A stretch of 64,000 bases of DNA, taken from assembly GCA_015680685.1 (NCBI GenBank), contig MNCI01033431.1, positions 12,144 to 76,143 of the forward strand, written 5' to 3'. Position numbers and translations under genes: made by a program. The stretch is from Gnetum montanum. Lineage: Eukaryota; Streptophyta; Gnetopsida; Gnetales; Gnetaceae. The notes below the pieces were generated by a model that had not been told where the DNA came from, did not search any database, and was given only the letters and a program-made list of their open reading frames with translations. The stretch's first letter is position 1. Every line of letters begins with the position of its first letter. Positions 21,243 through 32,852 of the stretch are shown here, one piece after another.

Positions 21243-22028
21243 TGATGAGCCACGATATTGCATCTGCCATGCGATATTGCGTCCTGCCTCATCTTCTATA
21301 AATAAGAGGTGGCGCCCTTTGTTCCTGATAGTTAGACTTAGACCTTAGCCAAACTCTTGCAGTTTTACCATTCCAGAGTTAGAATAATTTCTGTGTGCCC
21401 GCAGTAGGAGTCATAGAGTGAATGGATCTTTATTTGAGCAAATTGTACCTCAGCACACATTTGTATACGACAATAAAGACAAAATTTATGATAAACCTTG
21501 CAGCATACAAATTAAGTTAATTAGTAATTAATTATTGATTGAATGTTTAATGCTTTCCTAGTTAATTAATCTCTCTCTCAACCTTTGATCCTTTTAGTTA
21601 AGTATACTTAGTACGACCACTTCGAGCATGCATGTAGCGCTTGGTAACCTAGTAATGATTAGCGTTTGGTAATCCCAGTAGCATTGCACTGGTTTAGAAT
21701 GTGTTCGGCAAGTGGGAACGGATACTAGTGTTAGCAACTATGAGAACTTAGTTAGTGAATAGTTAATGAAATTTAGTCACTTAGTTCTTTTTCCCTTTCC
21801 TTTATTAGCATAAGACATCAAAAAGATACAAGTTATAAAAATCATATACCTCAAGCTTACTTAACCATACAACCTTGACAATACAAGTAAGTTTGGGAAG
21901 ACAATAATTGATTAACCCAGAGTGTTCCATTAAGGCGTGTAAGCACTTAGTCCTTGGATTTCGACCGGATCGGGCGTGAGATGCTCGTATTCGTATGGTT
22001 GAGTGTAGGGGTACCTAGCCACTCATCA
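21243..22028 (+). repeat. E2 3' LTR (family alpha)
   Basis: 786 bp, TGATGAGCCACGATATTGC to CACTCATCA, directly followed by target duplication AATAT. It matches the 5' LTR closely over most of its length, less well in the first 80 bases. Confidence 0.92.
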
Positions 22029-22154
22029 AATATGCATAAAGAAACATTTGTATCATCAAGATGATTAACAAGATTGATTATTGGTTAAAGCATGAAGATC
22101 AATACTGATTACACTTCCAATTACCCCCTAAGCAAGGGATTACTGGAACATAAG

Positions 22155-23265
22155 TCTCTAGAAATATCATTTGGAAGCAAGAGTTAAAGTATTAACCACA
22201 AGAGTATATCGAAAATAAAATAATGCATCCACCAAAATATGGACTACTGATACAACCAACAATGAGGTGATAAATGGAGAAAGAAGGATGGAAAGAAGAG
22301 AATGGAGTGGAATCTTAAGAATAAGGTGGTGTACAACCCCTTGTGTATTAATGGTTAATGTGACTTAGTAGATCCCATTCCACATCTAGCCTCAAACAAA
22401 CCACATTCAGAGACTTCGCATTAATACATTCGGCCCATCCATCCACTTGAAGTAACAAGAATTCCTTCACCATAGAGCCACCACCATTCCAACGAAACGA
22501 AAGAGGAGAAAGTAGGAAGCAAGAAGGGCCTTAGTTAGAGGGAACATGTTTATTTTAGTTCTATAACCAGTGCTTATAGCTCAAATTATTATTTCATCTA
22601 AGGGGTGTGCTTTGAATTCTCACTATTTTTTTTTGTGTTTTTGGGTGAGAACCACACTATGCAAAGACTTATTATTTTTATTTGCTCAGCTTCTTGATAA
22701 TGGGGCAACGTTGAAATAGTAAGAAAACTCAAGAAGAAAACATCCAAGCACCCAAGAGAATGGCCAGCACAAGTGCATCAAGTTCCCTTAAAGTCAAACC
22801 CTTTTCAATCCTTAAGTCCTTCCTTAGTTTGAGAAATACCTAGTCATCGATTCGTTGATAGTTCTTATTATAAAAAAGGTGACTGTACAGTTCCAAGCCA
22901 AGAGAGACCATAGAAATTTATGGATGTGTAGATGATGTGAACTCATTGCCTGCTATATCAAAAGAACCATACCTTAGTATCAACATCATAACTTAAAGGT
23001 AAAAACCAAATGTTAGCAATCAGTGGAATACAATTCATACCACCATCAAAGCACTTATTAGGTAACGAATCAAACAAAGTAATCAAAGACACACAAAGAA
23101 ATTAAAAAGTGTAAATGATGTTGTAAAATAAAAATAAGAAAAGTTAAAGAAATTTGTAAAACAAAAAATGTGTAAAACAAAAATGTGTAAAACAAAAACT
23201 TAAAAAGAAACTGAGGGCCTCCAATGATCAACATAGGTGGCCATCTCCCCCATGACTGAATTGAA
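22155..23265 (-). other. E3 3' region without reading frame
   Basis: It matches E5 56560-57770 (shared GTTAAAGT, AATGCATC and CAACATTCC-type blocks). Only weak frames exist. Near 23160-23215 is a short tandem repeat of TGTGTAAAACAAAAA (about 17-bp period), also in E5 at 57640-57710. The PPT-like TTCAGTCATGGGGG (minus) lies at 23247-23260. Confidence 0.55.
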
Positions 23266-23299
23266 AGGGAGAGATCCAAAATAATGAGTGCTTGTTTGA

Positions 23300-26200
23300 A
23301 TTTCTTAGAAGTGTCCAACTTCTCCCAATTGATGTTTGTAGATTAAGGGTTGGAAGTTGGCAATGCTCTTTCTCTAGTGTATCTATGCTTCTGATGTGAG
23401 CACAAGTTGGTCCCCCAGTTAGTTCCATGCACATTGATGAGTTGCTCTCTTGATTAGCTGTCAACCACTGGGGGTTTTCTTGTTGTATGGTTGCTACATA
23501 CAGGCACTTATGTATGTTAACTTCTTGGGCACACCTGTTGCATGCAAGAAATGCTGAACATTCCTATACACCATCAACCTATGTGTCACTGTATGTGATG
23601 CATGGAACCTTCTACTTCTCAATCTTCCCATAAGTGTTTTCTTTAGATATCTTTAGGGAAAGATCACAGATTCCTAGGCATGCATTTACAGTACTTAGCC
23701 ATGCCCTTCCAATTATTATTGGGAAGTCCCCTCTGTCATTGTTGACTTATATCACTAGGAAATTAGCTAGGTATGACCAACCACACATAGTGGTAACAAT
23801 GTCCTCCACCAGTCCCAAGGGAATAGTGATGAACTGGTCATCCAGCTCTAAGCAAATATTGCTCTTCTTTAGTGGAGGCAGGTTCCAGGCTTTATACATT
23901 TCTTGCGATATCAAGTTGACTTTGGAACCTGAGTCAAGAAGAGCTTTACATGGTTCATTCCGAACAACTTGGAGGTAGATTAGGGGACTTTCAAGATCAT
24001 AAAATTTCCTGGGAAGGTGGCCCACCTTGATCCAGTCAGTGACGGTATGTGTTAACATAACCGTATGCGTTGAGCTCTGTTGTTGGTGTGAAGGGAGCTC
24101 CAAAGCCTTATTTGATGGAGGAGTGTGCACAGGCTCAACTGCTTGTGGTTGTGAGAGCTTGTTTGGGCTTTTGGTTCTGAAGAAAGGTCTTCTCTTCATG
24201 CGGTTGTCAAAAACAGCACTGAGTTAAAGGTTTATAGCTCTCGTAGCATTACATTGCTATGGTTGAGTGGGAAGTTCCCCTTGCATTGCTGGAGTAGGTG
24301 GTAGTGGAGCTATCGGTGTGAGAGTGGCGGATGGATTAAGAGGATGGTATGCATGTGGTGTGTCTCTCCCAGGAGAAGGAGTCCTATAATACTTCCGAGA
24401 TTGGTAGTAACATGGTGGTGTCACACGACCAACAAAGTCATGTGGAGAGATTGGCTGCTGCACGTAGTAGCCATATGGATTCGGTTGCCGGTAAGGGTAT
24501 TGTTGTCTCGATGGTGGCATCCCCCATGACTGTGGGTATTACCACTGCTAATGTTATTCGATAGGTTGTGGTGGAGTTCCACTTGGATAATACGTTAAGT
24601 ATTGGTGGAACTGCCTTGGGTTACCTTGGGGATAAGGTAATTGTTGGGGTGCTTGTCATTTGTTAAGTCTTGTGTTGAGTGCATACACCCTAGACTCTTG
24701 TAGGTGTGAGATTATCAGGCAACATTCCTTAGGATGATCATATTGGCATATCTCACATCCACTATCATTGTCTATATCAGAATCCACAACCTCTTTGGTG
24801 ATAGTCATTTTGTCATTACCTTTGTTACGTGCATGGTCCAAATCCCTCTTCTTTTTCTTATCATGGTTACTACTTCGCTCCTTAGACTCCTCTACAATTT
24901 TTAAAATAGTTTCAAATCTACTATCTAAGGAGTCCCACATCTGATCTACATTAGTTGACACTTCTGTTGTTAATTTTTGAAGTTGAAAGATTTTCCTACT
25001 CACTAACTCTTTGAGTGGTGACTCATCCTCCTCCTCACAGAATCTCACTTCCCTTTTTTGGAGGGAAGGATCGCGGTTATATTCTTCCACACTTTCTCTC
25101 TTACGTAGGTCTCCTTCTTCCTTAGCTACTTACTCTAACAATCTATGAACCTCATGGGACCTAAGTTTAGATAATCTCCCTTGGGCATATGTCCCAAGGG
25201 TTCTCCTGGTTTCATGTCTTAGCCCATCGACGAGATGGCGTAGTTGATCCCATTGTGCATAACCATGGCCCGAGCAATGATGTAACAATGCATAATATCA
25301 GTCCATGGCAGCATCCAAGGGTTTGTGATTACCCTGCTTCCATCCTTGGATCTACTTTCACATGTTGGACACTAGGGAGTATGTTTGATATTTATCATTA
25401 AACAGTTCTAACATCGTACTCCACCTTTGAATGGATTCCGATTCTAAGGAATGGTACTAGCTTTTCACTTCTTTTATGAGTGTCCTTGGAAAGAAATTTA
25501 ACTTTTGCCACTCGTTTTCAATGTTCTGCAAGGCGCAGGCATCATGGAATGGCTATAAGTGATTTTGTAGATCAACGTTGTATCCCCCCTCAAATCGTGG
25601 GATATTATTCATGTCTAGTCTCTTGATCTGGCTATCTTTTTGGTGCCTTGTAGGTATTCTAACGGCCTCCGTAATGTCTAACATGCTTGGGGTTGCAAGT
25701 AGGGGTTCATCATGGTTGTTTCTCTCATGGCATTTGTGATGTCTACGTGGTTTCCTACTTTTCCTTCTTCCATGTTGTGATTCCCTAGAATGCCCTCATC
25801 CTCGCTCTCAACTCTCTTGTCGAGGTCTCTCATTTTGCTTACCCTTGTCCTCACAGTTAGGTTTCTTATGACTACATCCCAACGTTGAAGGAGAGGGTGA
25901 ATGTTGCAATGAAGTGAAAGAGGAAGGAGAACCATCGCCATGATGATGTTTCCTACCTTCCCTTCGATGATCTTGACCCCAATCATGATGACAATTAGAA
26001 TGCTTGCCCTTATCTTGTGTTTGTGTTCCCTCATTGAATAATTGGTGTTCATGGGAATCAAAACCAGGATTGTGTATTGTGGAGCGAAGGTTCTGATACA
26101 CCACCTCCTCACTATCGTTAGGAGGAGGAACATCATTTTGTGGAGAACCTATTAAGATAGGTTCACCACCCTTAATTTCTCTTATGATGGACGAAGCATT

Positions 26201-26596
26201 ATGGGGTCCTTTGCCCTTCAACGATGTGTGGTAACTTTCCTGCCACAAGTCCCATTGATGTTAGACTTCTATGGAATGGTAGTCCCTTATGTTGTAATTG
26301 CATGCAATGTACTCAGCATATAATTACGACATGCCAATTCGTGCTAGGGCACGAAGGAGCATGTTGGGGGCAGCTCTGTTTGGAGGCAACACTATGTTAC
26401 CCTTTAAGTCTCTCTAATGTAGTTGTTCGTCTTCATGGAAGACAAAGGTAAAGTTGGGTATATAATCATCATGATGAGTATATACCACACTAAATTGTTG
26501 AGGAACTGATGATTCTTGGTTATGTATGTTGTGCCTTCCACTATCTCTAGTGTTGGTCCTAGGCAGTGAAGTGCTTTTGTGTGGAGAAGAAGACAT
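23300..26596 (-). pseudogene. E3 gag-protease polyprotein, degenerate
   Basis: Start at 26596 (MSSSPHKSTSLPRTNTRD). The order is as in E2: the N-terminal gag domain (YTHHDDYIPNFTFVF), a His-rich basic part (26248-25808, KHHHGDGSPSSF), the capsid core around 25600-25430 (LDMNNIPRFEGG), a helical part, a zinc-knuckle variant (CEICQYDHPKECC) near 24740-24780, a Pro/Tyr-rich linker (24520-24257) and retropepsin (LLDSGSKVNLIS near 23890-23945; the WSYLANFLVI strand near 23750-23780). The tail (GGPTCAHIRSIDTLEKEHC) ends near 23300. Several stops replace Gln or Trp. The Pro-rich linker and protease are nearly continuous. Confidence 0.83.
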
Positions 26597-26724
26597 TTTA
26601 GTCTTGTTTGGTGTGCTGTTTGTTGTTATGTTATTTTTTTCTCTTGATTAATCCTAAGGGTTCGTTTTAGATTCCCAACAATGTGGATGATATCCTATGT
26701 TCTACATAGCGCACAAACAACTAA

Positions 26725-26743
26725 GTCCTCGACAACGGTGCCA
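26725..26743 (-). promoter_or_regulatory. E3 primer binding site, tRNA-Asp type
   Basis: On the minus strand TGGCACCGTTGTCGAGGAC lies one base after the LTR end, differing from the tRNA-Asp complement at three or four positions. Confidence 0.78.
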
Positions 26744-26744
26744 A

Positions 26745-27475
26745 TGATGAGTGGCGAGGTACCCCTACACTCAACCATACGAATACAAGCATTACACGTT
26801 TGATCTGGTCGAACTCCAAGGACTAAGTGCTTATGCGCCTTATGTAAAACTTAAGGTTAATCAATCGTTGTCTTCCCAGACTTACTCGTATCGTCATGGT
26901 TGTATGGTTAAGTAAGTCTAAGGTATATGATTTTTATGTCTTTTATCTTTTTATTGCCTATGCTAAGAGAGAAAAGGGTGAAAAGACTAAATGACTAACT
27001 TTAATTAACTAAGTTCTAAGTATCCTAGCATTAGTATCCATTTTCACTTACTGTGCACACCCTGAACTAGTGCAATGCTACTGGGATTACCAAGCGTAGC
27101 ACACATGCTCAAAGCAGTCGTACTAAATGCACTTAACTTAGGAGTTGAGGGTTGAGAGAGATTTAATTATCTAAGAAAGAAATTAAACATTTAACATTAA
27201 TTAAATCCTAATTAGCTTAGTCCATACACTGCAAGGTTTATCAGAAAGTTCATCTTTATTTTCATACATAAATGTGTGCTCAAGTACAATTTTCTCGAAT
27301 AAAGATCCATTCACTTTGAGACTCCTACTGCGGGCATATGGAAATTAGTCTATCTCTGGAATGGTAAAATTGCCAGAGTTTCACTAAGGGTATAGATCTA
27401 TATGTTGAAACAAGGGAAAACCACCTCTTATTTATAGAACTGGTGATAGGCTACGATATCACGTACATGGATAGC
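26745..27475 (-). repeat. E3 5' LTR, outer end missing
   Basis: The U5 end TGATGAGTGGCGAGGTACCCC (plus strand) is intact. The LTR runs to a CTCTTATTTATAG block (TATA box, minus) near 27425-27435 and one GATATC, then stops near 27475 before the terminal TGATGAG. Confidence 0.82.
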
Positions 27476-27972
27476 CTCTTTAGAGCTTGTTAATATTGGG
27501 TAGCAAGATGGGTAGCAATTAAAGCTTGACTTGTAACATCTGAGCTGCTTCCTAATCCACAAATAGCCTCTATTCATCTAAACCCAGACATGTCTAGACA
27601 CCAGTGGGTGACCTTGTGAGATTGTTAATATTACCTTCCCAATGGCATTGATGAGGTTGGATCATATATCAGTAGAAAAAACATTTAGCCCTCTTTTATG
27701 ACCCTGCAAATCATGGCATCTATGCTTCTTGCAAAAGACCCATCAAAAGACCTGCATCTTCAGCCATAAATCTTCACCAAATGTGGCATCAAAATAAGAC
27801 CGAATGAGGAAGAGAGCCTCCAAAATCTAAATTCACAACTTATAAATGCCTTCGCTTCATTCCATTTTGGTTTTTATCAATGATGAATTATAATATGTGC
27901 AGTGTCCGCTAGCACAACACTTGCCCATTTGGCTCCTGTCTGAAAGCCATTAATGTTGATGCTATGATTTGC
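27476..27972. other. Anonymous segment between E3 and unit B
   Basis: About 500 bases have no recognisable element. A minus-strand frame ends with ININGFQTGAKWASVVLADT, which looks protein-like but matches nothing I recognise. A GATTTGCAG run directly precedes the start of unit B at 27973. No LTR end or target duplication is visible. Confidence 0.35.
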
Positions 27973-28115
27973 AGATACAAATATTGACAATGAACTGAAA
28001 ATAATTGTTAAATACATATTCAATATCAAAACATTTAAACTAAATATAAAAAGAAAAGGAAGCATAATGAATAGGGAATGTTACGTAAGGAAACATCTTT
28101 ACAAACAACTGATTC

Positions 28116-28222
28116 CACACAAAAGAGGGATACAATTTGGAGATCTACTAGTCACTAAGAATCAATTAACACACAAAGGAGGGATACAATTTGGAGATCT
28201 AATAGTCACTAAGAATCAATTA
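28116..28222 (+). repeat. B-specific tandem duplication of about 54 bp
   Basis: GAGGGATACAATTTGGAGAT followed by CTA(C/A)TAGTCACTAAGAATC occurs twice in a row here but once in unit A (about 3142-3190). Confidence 0.85.
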
Positions 28223-30241
28223 AAAATGAGAGAAAATAAGAGTGGTAGAAAATTGGATGAAGCATAAAACACCCAAAATTCTTTCTATTAAGGAAGATTG
28301 CTAGGACTCATGTGGAGGATCTATATTTCTCCATAATAGTAAGATTCCTTGAAGTAGCATTGTGTGAATTCCCCATTCAAATGGATCTATTTTACCATAG
28401 CTTTGTAATAAATGATATCATTATTGTAATAAAATTTGAAAAGACAAGTAATTACTTGAAAAGGACAAGTTGTAATGAGACCCAAAGTAGTACTTTGTAA
28501 TAGTTGGCATCTTTTGTGGAGTGACTTTCAGGGGGCTTGACTTAAGGTATTTGTACCCACAAATTAAAGAACGTGTCAATATGGAGATACAAAGTCAGTA
28601 AAGTAAAGGAGATTAAAGAGTGTCAAGTAAAGTGGAACAAGAAAGTGACTAGCCATCCCTTTTGTTTAGCCACATAACCCATGTTTGCATACACTGTGAA
28701 CACCATAGGCCGACACACAACCCATTTCTGCATACACCGTGAACACCATAGGCCCTACTATCAAGATCACTGCAACTCCTTGTTGGCTAGCAACAAAAAT
28801 GGCCATAGGTCCGTGCTAGGTAGTCGTTGTCTGCACCATAGGTCATGACCGTCTATTGGGAAAAAATCTAGCAACTAATAGAAAAAAACAAGTCCGTCAA
28901 TTGATTGGAAAAAGTTGGTTCATCCATGGAAAAATTTTGAATTTAAAAATCAAAATTTAAATTATCAATTATGGTCAAGTTTAATCAATTGGTCAACTTG
29001 ATAGGTCGGGAGTTCAAGAAATGAGAATTCTATAATTAAGCATACTAGTCTTAGAGTAGTATTGGGATGAGTGACCTCTCGAGAAGTCTTAAAATTCATG
29101 CCCAAATGCTAAACTTAGAAAGCCCATAAATTTTGATTTTAAAAGCCTTTTTCAATGAAAAAAGAGTCAATTCTAGCAAATTTCACCTTTTCAAATATAA
29201 TTGTGAAGTTTTTAATCTTTGCCCTTAAATTGTGCCTTAAGAGCCTCAATTGTTAGATTTAGCATAACTCATGCATTTGATGTTCATTTTTAACATATGA
29301 ATAGTTGTTTCTAACATCTTTCAACCTTTTAAATCCAATGATGATATCAAACTAGTTATTCAAGAAAGTAATAATTAGATAATACTTCACATCATGCCTT
29401 ATTAGGCCCACAAACTAGATCAACTAACCTGATCTAGCAATATAATGGTTAAGACTAAAGAATCTAATATTTTTGGCTATCTTAGACATTTGGATTAAGT
29501 GGTTAGGTTATGCCTATAATTAGACTTAGGCCACTAACCTCTAGTGTGTCATTAATAACATTACCAAAGTTCGTGTCTTAAGGGAAATAGAAAGGTCATT
29601 GAGAGTGTCAAAAATGTAGCAAACCATTGTTGGCCTAACAAATCAAGTAGTTAGAGAAGCAATTGGAAAACTAGAAAATGGCAAGAAATATTTATACCAA
29701 TCTAGCCTGCAACCAAATCATTTGACAAAAAACATCAACCATCATGAAAATTTATAACCTTGCCCTGACAAGGCATATGATACGTGTAAGAAGAAATGAA
29801 CCAAGAGTAAATCCAAGTATAAGCATGAAGGTCATAATGTACAATGTTCTTGCAAGGTCCCAAACCAATGAAAGATGGCACCTACTATGTTCACCTTGGG
29901 CCTTAGACTAGCATGAGCACCAATACCCATATATATTTAGACTAGCATGAGGAAGAAAGAACGATTGAGATTCCAAAGAAGTCACATAGCCTTAGCATTA
30001 GTACTTAAAATTAAATCATCAGGAAGATGTGTATGCATGATCAACACACCTTTAATCATTGATCCAACATGTCTAGATGTTAGACTTTATCAGGTATTTT
30101 ACTTGATTAACCAGAAAAAGAAAAGTTTAAAGTATAAGCTATTCCTAACCTATAGTAGTCTTAAATAGTATCATTCACCTATGTGAAGACTTTAATGCAA
30201 AAGCTATAAATGGAGTTCATTAAATCTAAAAATATGAAAGA

Positions 30242-30490
30242 GTGAAAGAGCCTTTGAAAGAGGAACCTAATTTGAAGAAGATGTTTCCATCAGCTCATCA
30301 TACCATTTCATTGGCTAGTGCATACTTTGCCTATTTCAAATCCTTAGTAGATAAGTTGAATCGCAAAATACAAGAAAAAATAATGCTCATGGATCATATT
30401 CATCAAGAATCACAATTCACCAATTATGTTATCATGATTACTGAAGATGAGTTAACATCTTTCTTTATTGAGACTTTATATTACATTTAG
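30242..30490 (+). pseudogene. Conserved short frame of unknown function in E0-B
   Basis: The counterpart of 6294-6542, again 82 residues, with about ten substitutions (for example HHTISLASAYFAYFKS for HHIISLANAYSAYFKS) and no internal stop. A preceding frame, 29947-30168, matches 6078-6281 in part. Function unknown. Confidence 0.4.
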
Positions 30491-31114
30491 TATGATACCC
30501 AATTATTCCAAGTTACTAATCTATTAGAGTTAATTCCTAAGGAAGAAGTTGAGGAGCAAGATTGAGTCCTGCCATTCCAAACTAGGGCATCCAACTATAT
30601 TGTCCTTATTGCAGAAGTACAACTACATTTATTGTTCCCAAAGATTGATAAAAATTAAGGAGTTTCTTAGCTTTACTTCTACTTCTTATTTCTTATTATT
30701 CTTTCTCTTTATTTATTTAAGTTATATGTCTAATTTAGGCAATTAAAATATTTTGGTAATACAAGTGGAAAAAGGATTTGTTCTATCTTCACTTAGATAA
30801 CCAAATATGTGTTACACTTTGTGTAACGTTGGTTAGGATTGGTGATTAGTGGTTGGTAGACCTTTAATTCACCTATTGTCATGACCTAAAGATTAAAATG
30901 AGTTGTTGAAATAATATAATTTATTTTCATCAAATATTTTTTTGATTTATATTTCATTTGCAGAATAAGCATAAGGACTTTAAAATATTCAACCTCATTT
31001 TAAAAGGAGAAAATGAAGCATTAGAGCATTGGAGCATAGAGGGAATATTAGAGCATATAGAAACATCATCAACATGGATATGTTTGAGGATGAATGAAAC
31101 TAAGTGGGGTAGTT

Positions 31115-31633
31115 TGTGATATCCCCATTCCTAATTGGAGTTTTTTTGTAGTAAAGATGGTGTCATTTTGTAACAAATGATGTATTTATTATAATAAGAT
31201 CCAAAAGGACAAGTTGTAACAAGACCTGAAAGAGCACATTGTAATAGTGGGCATGTCTTGTGAGGTGATCTTTGGGAATTTGACCTAAGGTATTTATACT
31301 TGCAAATTAGAGGTCATGCCAACATGGAGTTGTGGAGCCAATAAAGGCAAGTTACAAGTGCCAAGTGAAGTGGGACAAGAAGGTGATTGACCATCCCTTT
31401 TGGTTGGTTATAAGCCTAGCCATGATGGTAGTGTTGTATTGTCTCTAAGGGATAGATTCCAAGGAAGATAATCCCAAGGAACCCTAAAAAAATGACCCCA
31501 AGACACTATTTCTAAATTAATAAAGCATTCTTTTTATTTTATTTTACATTTTCCCTTTTGCATTCTTTACACATAATGTCAAAGGTTACTTATATTTAAC
31601 ATTTATCATCACATCCAAGAACAATATGTCACA
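31115..31633 (+). repeat. E0-B 3' LTR
   Basis: 519 bp, from TGTGATATCCCCATTCC to CAATATGTCACA. It is preceded by AAGTGGGGTAG (31102-31112), a plausible polypurine tract. It aligns to 3276-3747 and 28361-28669. Confidence 0.7.
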
Positions 31634-31774
31634 TGTTCAATTTTATTGCTTTGCATTTGCTCATTTAGGCACTAGCATTTATCCCATATCTGAGTCACAA
31701 ACTATCATGTTGGCTTTGGAGGTAAACTTTAATGTTTTGACTCTTTCTATTCTATGTGAATTTTACAAAAGTTT

Positions 31775-32697
31775 TGATGAGTCGTGGTAAGTTTGCTACG
31801 TCGATGCAGCCTCATTGACTAGGTCTCATCGTCGAAGCCTAGTCAATGCATCTTACCATGCATTGACAAGGCCCCATTGATGTAGTATCATGTGTTGTCT
31901 ATAAATACATGCTTGTAGCCACATTTATGGGATAAGTAGATTGTAGTTGCAATGGAGCTCTTGCATTTTTTCGATTTGAAAGTTAGAATTTTTTTCCCTA
32001 AGTGCCCGCAACAGGAGTCATTGAGTGTACAAATCTTTATTTGAGCATTGTTGTACCTGAGCACAACAATGTGTGTGGCAATAAAGATGAGCTTTCTGAT
32101 AAACCTTGCAACACTTTGGATAGATTAGCTATTTTATTTAGGCATTTACTGTTTCCAATTATTTATTAAATGCTTTTAATTAGTTATTAAATATTTCCTA
32201 GTAATTACATTAATGAGTCAATTAAGCGAGATAGATTACACACATAAGTATGACCACTTCGAGCATAACACATATTCACTTGGTAATGACAGTAGCGTTA
32301 TTGCTTGATATGCCTAGTAGCATAACACATGGTTACCCAGCAGTCGATACGTGGGTTTAAGACATGTATGAAAAGTGGGATTGGATGCTCATGCTAGGAT
32401 TAGTTAAATGCTAGTTAATTAGTTAATTTAGATTAGTTACTCAAATTCCTTTTATCTACATTTGAGCACCAACTTATAAAACACAAAATGATAAAAATCA
32501 AATGCCTCAGTTACACTTAACCATACCAATGAACATCACAAGTGTAATTGGGAAGACAACAATTAATCATAAGGTAAGATTCACTTCCTAAAGGACTAGT
32601 GCATCGAAAACAATAAAGTCTATGGAGTTCAACTGGATTGCATGTGAATGTTTTGTGATTCATATGGTTGGGCATAGGGGTACCTCGCCACTCATCA
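31775..32697 (+). repeat. E1-B 5' LTR, complete (family gamma)
   Basis: 923 bp, TGATGAGTCGTGGTAAG to CGCCACTCATCA. TATAAATA at 31900-31907. Unlike alpha and beta LTRs, its U3 carries GTCGATGCAGCC and CGTCGAAGCC-type repeats instead of GATATC arrays. It gives the full-length reference for the truncated E1-A LTR. Confidence 0.85.
31900..31907 (+). promoter_or_regulatory. TATA box of E1-B 5' LTR
   Basis: TATAAATA about 125 bases into the LTR, matching its place in related LTRs. Confidence 0.55.
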
Positions 32698-32698
32698 T

Positions 32699-32717
32699 TA
32701 GTGCCATTTCTAGGGAC
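32699..32717 (+). promoter_or_regulatory. E1-B primer binding site, decayed
   Basis: TAGTGCCATTTCTAGGGAC corresponds to TGGTGCCATTGCCAGGGAC of E1-A and has several more changes from the tRNA-Asp complement. Confidence 0.6.
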
Positions 32718-32852
32718 TTTGTTTATGAAACATGCACTATTTAGGTTTAAGTGGATATCATTAATATCGTTGTACGAACCCCAAGGTCAATATCATTCCC
32801 ACTATACATAGAGTTATAAAAGCACATTAATAATTTTATTTTGTTTTGCAAA

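Larger units (their letters stand above)
15190..22028 (+). mobile_element. E2, complete gag-protease LTR retrotransposon without RT
   Basis: Both LTRs (15190-15969 and 21243-22028), a tRNA-Asp-type primer site, a gag-protease reading frame and a G-rich tract before the 3' LTR are present. Target duplications AATAT flank it exactly at 15185-15189 and 22029-22033. Between protease and 3' LTR there is about 1 kb without RT, RNase H or integrase. The matched target duplications show it inserted as a unit in this form, so it must have been mobilised in trans. It is interrupted by a solo LTR in gag (17323-18138). It corresponds to the class called TR-GAG elements, here with protease as well. Confidence 0.92.
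2959..22150 (+). repeat. Segmental repeat unit A
   Basis: Sequence starting at the AGATACAAATATTGACAATG motif at 2959 is repeated in the same orientation from 27973 (unit B). The match continues through E0, the E0-E1 spacing, E1 gag-protease-RT, the truncation point after RT and the AT-rich region up to the N gap in B. Unit A alone carries the solo LTR 7134-8072 and element E2 (15190-22028). It lacks about 0.6 kb across the E0/E1 LTR junction. The right end near 22150 is where E3 sequence takes over. Confidence 0.8.
22150..27475 (-). mobile_element. E3, gag-protease LTR element truncated at both ends
   Basis: Minus-strand relative of E2 and E5. From right to left: 5' LTR lacking its outer end (26745-27475), tRNA-Asp-type primer site, gag-protease pseudogene, then a 3' region without reading frame that stops near 22150 without a 3' LTR. 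There it abuts the repeat that flanks E2. No RT is present. No target duplications can be sought because both ends are gone. Confidence 0.82.
28361..31633 (+). mobile_element. E0-B, old small LTR element, second copy
   Basis: 5' LTR fragment 28361-28669 (starts TGTGTGAATTCCCC) is fused by deletion to the interior. The 3' LTR is complete at 31115-31633. The interior includes the conserved frame at 30242-30490 and a 45-bp tandem duplication at about 28671-28758 (ACACTGTGAACACCATAGGC twice). The primer site was lost in the deletion. Otherwise as E0-A. Confidence 0.62.

Noticed and set aside
27877-28065. 62-codon minus-strand frame crossing the unit B boundary
   Set aside because: It joins repeat sequence to unrelated flank. 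Only the ININGFQTGAKWASVVLADT part looks protein-like and it is not recognised.
3271-31638. Target duplication for E0
   Set aside because: Left flanks (GTAGCGT or GTAGCAT) and the right flank (TGTTCAA) do not match; the start of the 5' LTR is itself uncertain.
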